Source: Methanosarcinales archaeon (GTDB lineage Archaea; Halobacteriota; Methanosarcinia; Methanosarcinales; Methanocomedenaceae). Taken from it: a stretch of DNA of 9,830 nt. The DNA is taken from contig DAOWEE010000037.1 of assembly GCA_030638625.1 (NCBI GenBank), forward strand, positions 1 through 9,830. The letters run 5' to 3'. The notes under the pieces were generated by a model. The model did no database searches. It was not told where the DNA came from and worked only from the letters and a program-made list of their open reading frames with translations. Positions 1-6,698 of this stretch are shown here, piece after piece (position 1 is the first letter of the stretch; the number at the start of each line of letters is the position of its first letter). Both the position numbers and the translations under genes were made by a program.

Positions 1-851
1 AATTATTGGGTATAGAACCTACAGACCGGGCCAAGTATCTCAGGGTACTGACAAATGAACTTTGCAGAATACAGAGCCATCTGTTAGGTATAGGTGAATA
101 TACAACAGATGTGGGGTTTTTGACCATGTTCATCTATATGGTCAGGGAGCGTGAAGGAATCGTGTCCTTGCTGGAAGCTATTACCGGCTCAAGATTGAAT
201 CATAATTATGCACGGTTTGGCGGGGTCGCAAATGACCTGCCACCAGGTTATAAGGAGATGGCCCATAAAACCCTGGGCGAGTTGAAGAAACTGATAAAAT
301 CCCATGATGAGATGATGTCCAGTGATTCAATTTATCTCAAAAGGACAAAAGGTGTGGGAGTATTAACTGCCAAAGAAGCTGGTGAACTTGGAGTGGCAGG
401 ACCACCTTTAAGGGCCGCAGGTGTAGAGTATGATCTGAGGCGGATGGAGCCATATCTGGTATATGATGAACTTGATTTTAATGTAATCACTCGGACCGAT
501 GGCGATGTATTTTCAAGGGTCAAAGTAAGACTATTGGAAATCCTTGAGAGTATCTATATTATTGAGCAGTGTCTGGACCAGATGCCTTCAGGTCCGTATA
601 AACAGGATGTAACGCCTTATATTACACGACCTGAACCAGGAGAGGTATATAGTCGTATTGAAGATCCGAGGGGAGAGATGGGAATGTATATAATATCTGA
701 CGGTTCCGATAAACCGTATCGATTCAGGATCAGAGGTCCTGCATTTGCTACGGCACAGGCACTTCCGCCATTATTGATCGGATCATACGTGGCAGATGTG
801 GCAGCAATAGCTGCGAGTATGGACTCATGTACAAGTGAGGTCGACAGGTAG
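1..851 (+). CDS. fpoD: F420H2 dehydrogenase subunit FpoD (NuoD/49-kDa homologue), 5'-partial
   Basis: This subunit of the connecting module sits at the cytoplasmic base of the complex and, with FpoB and FpoH, forms the site where methanophenazine or quinone is reduced. The reading frame is open to the left edge (codons from base 3), so the start and the N-terminal third lie outside; family members are about 370-400 aa and 281-282 codons are seen here. The visible part begins inside the family motif LLGIEPTDRAKYLRVLTNEL and continues with SHLLGIG, GPPLRAAGVEYDLRR (about residues 132-146 counted from the TTG at 6), PGEVYSRIEDPRGEMG, SDGSDKPYRFRIRGP and a C-terminal SEVDR. All are typical of NuoD and of [NiFe]-hydrogenase large subunits. 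The end reads MDSCTSEVDR, keeping one Cys where group 4 hydrogenases have the proximal Ni ligand. It ends in TAG, 13 bases before fpoH. Identity is secure; the fpo rather than nuo assignment rests on the whole operon. Confidence 0.95.
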   Translation, partial: LLGIEPTDRAKYLRVLTNELCRIQSHLLGIGEYTTDVGFLTMFIYMVREREGIVSLLEAITGSRLNHNYARFGGVANDLPPGYKEMAHKTLGELKKLIKSHDEMMSSDSIYLKRTKGVGVLTAKEAGELGVAGPPLRAAGVEYDLRRMEPYLVYDELDFNVITRTDGDVFSRVKVRLLEILESIYIIEQCLDQMPSGPYKQDVTPYITRPEPGEVYSRIEDPRGEMGMYIISDGSDKPYRFRIRGPAFATAQALPPLLIGSYVADVAAIAASMDSCTSEVDR

Positions 852-857
852 GAGGTG
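851..857 (+). promoter_or_regulatory. Shine-Dalgarno site that fixes the fpoH start
   Basis: GGAGGTG lies 7 bases before the ATG at 865. An in-frame GTG at 835 would overlap fpoD and add ten residues not expected in NuoH proteins, with no Shine-Dalgarno site suitably placed. The first G of the site is also the last base of the fpoD TAG stop, which suggests translational coupling of the two genes. Confidence 0.85.
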
Positions 858-864
858 TAATATT

Positions 865-1929
865 ATGGGAATATTTGTTGACATATACGATGGAATTATG
901 AATTTGCTTGTCATATTCTTTTCAACGTGGGAATTGGCACCATGGGTGAGGGGAATACTTGGTGGCCTTGTGATTGGAGGTGTGTTCGGCGGAGCTCTTG
1001 TAATGGTATATCTTGAGCGCAAATTCCTGGGAGATATTCAATCCAGAATAGGGCCGAATCGTGTTGGAGGTCGATTTGGTGTATTGCAGTTGATTGCTGA
1101 TGCAATCAAACTATTCACCAAAGAAGATATTATACCTGCTAAAGCAGATAAATGGTTATTCATTGGTGCACCAATTGTTGCACTCACGTCCGGTTTCCTG
1201 ATGGTGGTAGTAATTCCTTTTGATCTTCTAATAATCAAGGGGAATGAATATGCAGTAGCAGTGTCTCGGATGGATATTAGTATCCTGTATCTTGAAGCAG
1301 TTTCAGGTTTGGCAATCTTTGCAACATTTATGGCTGGCTGGGGTTCAGGCAGTAAATATGCACTACTTGCGGGTTTCAGGAATATAGCAAAGATGATTGG
1401 TTACGAAGTTCCCTTAGGTATTTCAATTATTAGTGTGGCAGTGATGGCACATTCGCTTGATATCGTGGAAATAGTGGAAGCCCAGTCAAGTATATGGTTC
1501 ATTATTGCCCAGCCGGTTGGGTTTGTCGTGTTTGGCATTGCCCTGTTGGCTGATGTGGGACGTATACCATTTGACCAGACTGAAGCAGAAGAAGAACTCG
1601 TTGCAGGGTGGGCTACAGAATATAGTGGTATGAGATGGGGTCTGGCATTTTTTGCTGAATATTTCCATGCAGTGGTTGGCGCTTTTGTAGTAAGCCTGCT
1701 ATTCCTGGGTGGATGGAATGGTCTCCCGCTCATCGGTAATCTTTACATACCAGGTTTTATCTGGTTGATAGTTAAGACAATAATGGTAATGATGGTTCTG
1801 ATATGGATACGTGGTGCATTACCCAGGTTGAGGATTGACCAGGTTATTGATGTGGGCTGGAAAGTATTGATTCCACTTGCATTGTTGAATCTTATATGGT
1901 CAACTATCATAGGATTAATGTGGGCATAG
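865..1929 (+). CDS. fpoH: F420H2 dehydrogenase membrane subunit FpoH (NuoH/ND1 homologue)
   Basis: FpoH (354 aa) is the membrane subunit joining the hydrophilic arm to the proton-pumping arm and lines the quinone/methanophenazine cavity. The ATG at 865 is chosen over an in-frame GTG at 835 because of the Shine-Dalgarno site just before it. The NuoH signature ERKFLGDIQSRIGPNRVG (residues 51-68) follows the first membrane helix, then LQLIADAIKLFTKEDIIP (74-91). SKYALLAGFRNIAKMIGYE lies at about 163-181. The acidic loop RIPFDQTEAEEELVAGWATE with EYSGMRW follows at about 233-258; its Glu cluster is thought to carry protonation signals into the membrane. Length and about eight hydrophobic helices fit the family. 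It ends in TAG, 12 bases before fpoI and in the same reading frame, with a second in-frame TAG directly before the fpoI ATG. Confidence 0.96.
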   Translation: MGIFVDIYDGIMNLLVIFFSTWELAPWVRGILGGLVIGGVFGGALVMVYLERKFLGDIQSRIGPNRVGGRFGVLQLIADAIKLFTKEDIIPAKADKWLFIGAPIVALTSGFLMVVVIPFDLLIIKGNEYAVAVSRMDISILYLEAVSGLAIFATFMAGWGSGSKYALLAGFRNIAKMIGYEVPLGISIISVAVMAHSLDIVEIVEAQSSIWFIIAQPVGFVVFGIALLADVGRIPFDQTEAEEELVAGWATEYSGMRWGLAFFAEYFHAVVGAFVVSLLFLGGWNGLPLIGNLYIPGFIWLIVKTIMVMMVLIWIRGALPRLRIDQVIDVGWKVLIPLALLNLIWSTIIGLMWA

Positions 1930-1941
1930 GAGGGGAAATAG

Positions 1942-2337
1942 ATGGTATTGAAAAATTTACATTTAACACTTCGTAATGTATATACAAAATCTGTGACGAG
2001 ACTTTATCCGGAAGAAATAATGGAACTGCCTGATGCATTCAGAGGGCAGCAACATCTGGATATGGATAAATGTGTGGGATGTGGCATCTGTTCCCAGATG
2101 TGCCCTAATGATGTCATTGAGATCGTAAAATCCGGGAAATGGTATCCACAATTTGATAACGGGCATTGTATGTTCTGTGGACTTTGTGTTGAATACTGTC
2201 CAAACGGGGCACTGTCGATGACAAAACACTTTGAAATGGCTTGCTGGACCAGGGAAGAAACAATATACAGCCCTGAACAACTTGCAGCTCCGAATAAAGC
2301 TGAACTTGAGGGAAGGACCGGGGGGTATACGAAATGA
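1942..2337 (+). CDS. fpoI: F420H2 dehydrogenase 2x[4Fe-4S] subunit FpoI (NuoI homologue)
   Basis: This 131-aa ferredoxin-like subunit of the connecting module passes electrons through two [4Fe-4S] clusters (the N6a/N6b equivalents) toward FpoB. Both motifs are intact: CVGCGICSQMCP (Cys 44, 47, 50, 54) and CMFCGLCVEYCP (Cys 76, 79, 82, 86). A further Cys at 101 (MACW) is not part of a cluster motif. The N-terminus carries the LYPEEIMELPDAFRG segment typical of NuoI, which packs on the membrane arm. It is shorter than bacterial NuoI (about 160-180 aa), as expected for archaeal Fpo. A Shine-Dalgarno site, AGGAGGGG (1928-1935), precedes the ATG. The TGA stop overlaps the fpoJ start by four bases (ATGA), which predicts translational coupling. 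Confidence 0.96.
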   Translation: MVLKNLHLTLRNVYTKSVTRLYPEEIMELPDAFRGQQHLDMDKCVGCGICSQMCPNDVIEIVKSGKWYPQFDNGHCMFCGLCVEYCPNGALSMTKHFEMACWTREETIYSPEQLAAPNKAELEGRTGGYTK

Positions 2338-2591
2338 TAGACCTTCAAATCATACCTTTTGCGATTATATCAATAATCATGATTGGTTCATCCATTATGG
2401 TAGTTAAATCAAAGGAAGTTGTACACAGCGCTTTTCATTGTATTATAGCATTGATGAGTGCTGCCGGGTTCTATGTACTGCTTAGCGCCCAGTTCATAGC
2501 TGTGGTGCAGATATTGGTGTATGTAGGAGCCATCGGTGTGATGATTCTATTTGCAGTAATGCTTACCAACAGAGGACCGGAGGTGGAGTGA
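2334..2591 (+). CDS. fpoJ: F420H2 dehydrogenase membrane subunit FpoJ, N-terminal part (NuoJ homologue)
   Basis: This 85-aa protein matches the first half of NuoJ/ND6, a membrane-arm subunit next to FpoH and FpoK. It has three hydrophobic helices (about residues 5-24, 32-50 and 54-77). The third contains the best-conserved NuoJ segment, FIAVVQILVYVGAIGVMILF (residues 54-73). In complex I this helix has a pi-bulge that changes during turnover. The protein stops at TNRGPEVE, where a full-length NuoJ would continue with helices 4-5; those are encoded by the next gene. The split is not a sequencing frameshift, because the second part has its own Shine-Dalgarno site and ATG, and a divided J is known in Methanosarcina fpo operons. 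Its ATG overlaps the fpoI stop. Confidence 0.93.
   Translation: MIDLQIIPFAIISIIMIGSSIMVVKSKEVVHSAFHCIIALMSAAGFYVLLSAQFIAVVQILVYVGAIGVMILFAVMLTNRGPEVE
2579..2585 (+). promoter_or_regulatory. Shine-Dalgarno site that fixes the start of the second fpoJ gene
   Basis: GGAGGTG lies inside the last codons of the first fpoJ gene, 8 bases before the ATG at 2594. The alternative GTG at 2588 is only 2 bases from this site, too close for initiation, so the ATG is preferred. Confidence 0.75.
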
Positions 2592-2593
2592 TA

Positions 2594-2884
2594 ATGGAAC
2601 AATTATCAGGCAAGGTCGGAAATATAATTAACCTGGTGACTGCACTTCTGTTAGTAGCAGTGTTTGTGCTGGCAATATTGAGTGCTTCTGCATCCAATTC
2701 ATGGGGTGATGCAAAGGATATTACGTTTACAGAATGGGATGACGTCTCAAAGGATGCAAGTGGGATTGAACACGTAGGAGGACTGTTGTTCACTAAATAT
2801 GTGATTCCATTTGAGGTTCTGTCACTGGTCCTTTTGGCTGCGCTGCTAGGGAGTATTTACATGGCTAAAAAGGAGGTGGAGTAA
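2594..2884 (+). CDS. fpoJ: F420H2 dehydrogenase membrane subunit FpoJ, C-terminal part (NuoJ homologue)
   Basis: This 96-aa protein corresponds to the second half of NuoJ. It has a first hydrophobic helix (about 11-31) and a polar, acidic loop (about 32-60, DAKDITFTEWDDVSKD). The conserved C-terminal NuoJ block follows: VGGLLFTKYVIPFEVLSLVL and LAALLGSIYMAKKE (about 61-94). The VGxLLFTxYxxPFE pattern is diagnostic for this family. The ATG at 2594 is favoured over the GTG at 2588 by Shine-Dalgarno spacing. With the preceding gene it reconstitutes a five-helix J subunit. Its TAA overlaps the fpoK ATG by one base (TAATG), and its last codons carry the fpoK Shine-Dalgarno site AGGAGGTGG. Confidence 0.92.
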   Translation: MEQLSGKVGNIINLVTALLLVAVFVLAILSASASNSWGDAKDITFTEWDDVSKDASGIEHVGGLLFTKYVIPFEVLSLVLLAALLGSIYMAKKEVE

Positions 2885-3186
2885 TGTTACCTGTCAGTTA
2901 TTATCTAATTGTTTCTGCCATAGTTTTTAGTATTGGTGTTTATGGTGTGATGACACTGCGGTCTGGAATCATGATCATGATGTGTGTGGAACTGATGCTC
3001 AATGCGGCAAATATCAATCTGATAGCATTTGCATCGCATTTTAACCAGGTCAATGGTCATGTTTTTGTATTGTTCAGCATTGCGCTGGCAGCAGCCGAAG
3101 CAGCAATAGGATTTGCCATATTAATGAACATCTTCCGGTCTAATAAGAATGTCAATATTGACAATATCAACATCCTGAGGTGGTAA
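2884..3186 (+). CDS. fpoK: F420H2 dehydrogenase membrane subunit FpoK (NuoK/ND4L homologue)
   Basis: FpoK (100 aa) is the small three-helix membrane subunit that, with FpoJ, provides a proton path between FpoH and the antiporter-like subunits. Both functional glutamates are present: Glu36 in MMCVELMLNAANINLIAF and Glu72 in ALAAAEAAIGFAIL. They fall at the same residue numbers as E. coli NuoK Glu36 and Glu72. The length equals the family norm. AGGAGGTGG ends five bases before the ATG. The gap to fpoL is three bases, so it is clearly part of the operon. Confidence 0.96.
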   Translation: MLPVSYYLIVSAIVFSIGVYGVMTLRSGIMIMMCVELMLNAANINLIAFASHFNQVNGHVFVLFSIALAAAEAAIGFAILMNIFRSNKNVNIDNINILRW

Positions 3187-3189
3187 GAT

Positions 3190-5223
3190 ATGGATTTTGG
3201 TTCTCTGGCATTCTTGATTGTGGCACTTCCGGTGTTAGCTTTTGTACTTACCCTTGCATTTGGCAATAGACTTCCCAATGGCGGTGGACATATACCTATT
3301 GTGGCTATTGCCATGTCTTTTATAATATCTGTGTTGATATTTTTACAGATATATCCAAACCATGGGACGGTAGAGCAATCAGCCCACTGGTTCAGTGTGC
3401 TGAATGTGGGTATATTCATAGACCCACTGGCTATTGTGATGTTGATGATGGTCACGTTCGTGAGCTTGCTCATTCACATATATGCCCTGGGTTACATGTC
3501 ACATGACCCTGGTCAGACCAGGTATTTTGCTGAAACGGCACTGTTCACGGCTGCCATGCTGGGTGTAGTCCTGGCTGATAATATCCTGCAGTTCTTTATT
3601 GCATGGGAACTGGTGGGACTGTGTTCATACCTTCTTATCGGGTTCTGGTTCAGGAAACCTTCTGCTGCAGCCGCAGCCAAGAAGGCATTTTTGACTACCC
3701 GTGTGGGTGATGTACTGTTCCTTGCAGGTATTGTGATATTATATTTCAACATGTATACACATGTACTTCCTGTAGTTGGCGGTCATGAGACCGTGTACCT
3801 GCTCCAGTTCAAGACAATATTCGAAAATTTAACGTTGATACCAACTGACCAGCTAACCATCATCACATTATTATTCTTTGGTGGTGCGGTGGGTAAGAGC
3901 GGACAGTTCCCGCTCCATGTCTGGTTACCGGATGCTATGGAAGGCCCAACAACTGTATCAGCTTTGATTCATGCAGCAACAATGGTAACAGCCGGTGTTT
4001 ATCTGGTTGCCAGAACTTTCCCTATGTTCATTGCAGCACCTGAATCACTTATTATAGTTGCATTGGTTGGCGGATTTACTGCCCTGTTTGCATCCACTAT
4101 GGGATTGGTGATGAATGATATCAAACGGGTACTGGCCTTTTCCACAATCAGCCAATTGGGTTATATGATGATGGGACTGGGTGTGGGTGCAATAATTGGT
4201 GCTGAAGCAGTAGGCTTTGCTATGTTCCATCTAATCAACCATGCCTTCTTTAAGGCATGTTTGTTCCTGTGTGCTGGCAGTGTAATCCATGCGGTGGGAA
4301 CCAACGATCTGCGTGAGATGGGTGGTCTGTTTGGCAAGATGAAGATAACAGCTACTACCATGTTAATCTCATCGTTGGCACTGGCTGGAATAGGTATACC
4401 GGTAAGTATTGGTGCCATAAAGCTCGGGACCAGTGGATTTGTCAGCAAAGATGCAATCATTCTGGAAGGTGCATACTCATACTTTGCCCATGGCGGTGTT
4501 TATGGGTCTTTGATATTCTTCTTTGGAGTGGCTGCTGCGTTGTTGACGTCCATATATACCTTCAGGCTATGGTTCATGGCTTTCACAGGAAAGCCACGTC
4601 AGGAAAGACATGCACATGAAGCACCATCCACGATGACAGGACCATTGATAATTCTGGCAACACTGGCTCTGGTATTCGGTGCTCTTACATTCTCACCATT
4701 CATCCATTATCTGGAGACTACATATGAGAATGAGTTCTTCGAAGAGATTGATCCGAATGGATATATACATGGACTTGCTGAGAGAGCCGGATATCATATA
4801 CCTGAACATCCTATCGTACATCTGGATCTTGCACACGATACACTAATTATGATGCTACCGGTTATCGCCGGTTTACTCGGGTTAGCAATATCCTGGGCCA
4901 TCTACCATAAGCGAATGTTCAGTGTGGCATCCATTGGGAATATGCGAAATCCTTTATTCAGGATTCTTGCCAAGCGATACTACCAGCATGAGATATTTAT
5001 TGAACTGATATCCTTGAAGTTCACATATGGAGTACTGGCACTGACAAGTGAGTTCAGTGACCGTAAGATAGTTGATGGCACCATTGACGCCATCAGTTCA
5101 TTTTTCATAGGAGGAGCAGAAGTCTTGAAAAAGATACAAACAGGTGTGGTGCAGAACTATGCCACAGCAACGGTTTTAGGGGTCGCTCTGATAGCTTTGG
5201 TCTTATCGTGGGGGGTGATTTAA
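3190..5223 (+). CDS. fpoL: F420H2 dehydrogenase antiporter-like subunit FpoL (NuoL/ND5 homologue)
   Basis: FpoL (677 aa) is the distal proton-pumping subunit of the membrane arm, related to Mrp Na+/H+ antiporters. Key residues of the channel are visible: Glu140 (FFIAWELVGLCSYLLIGFW), Lys235 (GKSGQFPLHVWLPDAMEGPT), His261 (SALIHAATMVTAGVYL), His347/His351/Lys355 (MFHLINHAFFKACLF) and Lys420 (SGFVSKDAI). The C-terminal part (about 555-677) contains the final helices and the long lateral helix, with the familiar DRKIVDGTIDAISSFFIGG and LKKIQTGVVQNYA. Just before Lys420 the segment between GIP (402-404) and SGFVSKD looks about eight residues longer than in bacterial NuoL/Nqo12. The ATG has GAGGTGG six bases upstream. 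One base separates it from fpoM. Confidence 0.96.
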   Translation: MDFGSLAFLIVALPVLAFVLTLAFGNRLPNGGGHIPIVAIAMSFIISVLIFLQIYPNHGTVEQSAHWFSVLNVGIFIDPLAIVMLMMVTFVSLLIHIYALGYMSHDPGQTRYFAETALFTAAMLGVVLADNILQFFIAWELVGLCSYLLIGFWFRKPSAAAAAKKAFLTTRVGDVLFLAGIVILYFNMYTHVLPVVGGHETVYLLQFKTIFENLTLIPTDQLTIITLLFFGGAVGKSGQFPLHVWLPDAMEGPTTVSALIHAATMVTAGVYLVARTFPMFIAAPESLIIVALVGGFTALFASTMGLVMNDIKRVLAFSTISQLGYMMMGLGVGAIIGAEAVGFAMFHLINHAFFKACLFLCAGSVIHAVGTNDLREMGGLFGKMKITATTMLISSLALAGIGIPVSIGAIKLGTSGFVSKDAIILEGAYSYFAHGGVYGSLIFFFGVAAALLTSIYTFRLWFMAFTGKPRQERHAHEAPSTMTGPLIILATLALVFGALTFSPFIHYLETTYENEFFEEIDPNGYIHGLAERAGYHIPEHPIVHLDLAHDTLIMMLPVIAGLLGLAISWAIYHKRMFSVASIGNMRNPLFRILAKRYYQHEIFIELISLKFTYGVLALTSEFSDRKIVDGTIDAISSFFIGGAEVLKKIQTGVVQNYATATVLGVALIALVLSWGVI

Positions 5224-5224
5224 G

Positions 5225-6697
5225 ATGGATAGCGTACTTTCGTTAATACTGTTCATCCCACTCATAGGTGCTGCCCTCACTTTGTTCACCAAGACTCGTG
5301 AATCGGCAAGAATGATTGCATTGATTTCATCAGCAGTACCTTTGATACTGACGGTAATTATATATCTCCAGTTCAATTCCGGTCTGGCTTTCCTTAAATT
5401 CCAGTTTGTGGAAAAAATCAGCTGGATCAGCACTCTGGGAATAAATTATCATCTTGGTGTTGACGGAGTCAGCATGCCGCTGATTTTGTTAAATGCTATA
5501 CTGTGTCCATTGACCATCATTTATGCATGGGGGGAGAATAAACAGCCTAACCAGTTCTTTGCACTGATACTAGTACTCCAGGCTGGAGTGTTCGGGGTGT
5601 TCATGGCTCTTGATTTCTTCCTGTTCTACATATTCTGGGAACTGACACTGATACCGCTGTACTTCCTGATAAGTATCTGGGGTGGTCCTAACAAGGATTA
5701 TGCAGCCATTAAATTCTTCATTTACACCCATGTTGCCAGTCTTGTGATGCTACTGGGTATATTTGCGCTGTATTTCAGTACAGGTGTTAATACCTTTGAG
5801 ATACCTGTGTTGTTACAGGCATTTGCCGGGATAACATCTCCTGAAATGAGGGTTGCCATTTTCCTTGCCCTGTTCTTCGGGTTTTTGGTCAAGATGCCAA
5901 CTGTTCCATTCCATACCTGGCTGCCGGATGCCCATGTTGAAGCACCAACTGCAGGCAGTGTCCTGCTTGCCGGTGTGTTGCTTAAAATGGGGGGATACGG
6001 TTTGTTCAGGGTACTGTTGCCAATGATTGATGGTCTGGGACCATATCGTTCAGATATAATCACATTGATGGCGGTACTGGCTGTAGTAAGCATATTGTAT
6101 GCAACATTCGCGGCACTGGCCCAGAAAGACTTGAAAAAGATGGTAGCTTACAGCAGTGTGGCCCATATGGGTTATGTGATGCTGGGGGCAGCCGCATTCA
6201 ATTTCATGTCTGTTAGCGGAGCAATGTTCCAGCAATTCAGCCACGGACTGATCACTGCCGTGCTTTTCATGAGTGTGGGTGTGATTCAACACAGTGTTCA
6301 TACCAGGATTATATCTGACCTTGGCGGATTAGCTGACAGGATGCCTAAACTGGCCTTCTTGATGATGGCTGGATTCATGGCATCATTGGGACTTCCGGCT
6401 ATGAGTGGTTTTGTTGCCGAGTTTTTGGTACTGACAGGCAGTTATCTTACACTGCCGGTATTTGCACTATTGGCAATGGTGGGTATTGTGGCTACGGCCG
6501 GATATCATCTGTGGGCAATGCAACGGGCCATGTTTGGCAGTTACAATGAGAAACTTGGTGAACCTCATGATTTGGCATTCTATGAGATGATACCCATGGC
6601 AATATTGGTGTTATTGATAATATTCTTCGGAGTATATCCAGCACCAGTGATGGATGTGTTTGAATATGCCAGTACAATAATTCCAGGAGTGATGTGA
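5225..6697 (+). CDS. fpoM: F420H2 dehydrogenase antiporter-like subunit FpoM (NuoM/ND4 homologue)
   Basis: FpoM (490 aa) is the middle antiporter-like proton channel of the membrane arm. It carries the NuoM-specific features: GVDGVSMPLILLN (78-90), Glu139 in FYIFWELTLIPLYFLI, Lys223 in FLVKMPTVPFHTWLPDAHVE, Lys254 in AGVLLKMGGYGLFR, His340 in FQQFSHGLITAVLFM and Glu399 in SGFVAEFLVL. The terminal Glu (Lys in L and N) is the known distinguishing mark of NuoM, which separates it from fpoL and fpoN. Length and about 14 membrane helices fit. The start follows a GGGGGTGA site within the end of fpoL. It ends one base before fpoN. Confidence 0.96.
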   Translation: MDSVLSLILFIPLIGAALTLFTKTRESARMIALISSAVPLILTVIIYLQFNSGLAFLKFQFVEKISWISTLGINYHLGVDGVSMPLILLNAILCPLTIIYAWGENKQPNQFFALILVLQAGVFGVFMALDFFLFYIFWELTLIPLYFLISIWGGPNKDYAAIKFFIYTHVASLVMLLGIFALYFSTGVNTFEIPVLLQAFAGITSPEMRVAIFLALFFGFLVKMPTVPFHTWLPDAHVEAPTAGSVLLAGVLLKMGGYGLFRVLLPMIDGLGPYRSDIITLMAVLAVVSILYATFAALAQKDLKKMVAYSSVAHMGYVMLGAAAFNFMSVSGAMFQQFSHGLITAVLFMSVGVIQHSVHTRIISDLGGLADRMPKLAFLMMAGFMASLGLPAMSGFVAEFLVLTGSYLTLPVFALLAMVGIVATAGYHLWAMQRAMFGSYNEKLGEPHDLAFYEMIPMAILVLLIIFFGVYPAPVMDVFEYASTIIPGVM

Positions 6698-6698
6698 T

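Noticed and set aside
1..8. TTG at 6 as the fpoD start
   Set aside because: It is an internal Leu of the LLGIE motif; the family needs about 100 more residues upstream and the frame is open to base 1.
835..864. Longer fpoH start at GTG 835
   Set aside because: It overlaps fpoD and adds ten polar residues ahead of the usual NuoH start; the ATG at 865 has GGAGGTG seven bases upstream.
1401..1733. Open frame of 110 codons on the - strand
   Set aside because: Antisense shadow of fpoH; composition is what complementing a membrane-protein gene gives.
2588..2593. GTG start for the second fpoJ gene
   Set aside because: Only two bases from the Shine-Dalgarno site; the ATG at 2594 has normal spacing.
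3057..3473. Open frame of 138 codons on the - strand
   Set aside because: It lies antisense to fpoK and fpoL, which have full conserved motifs; its translation resembles no family and it has no context of its own.
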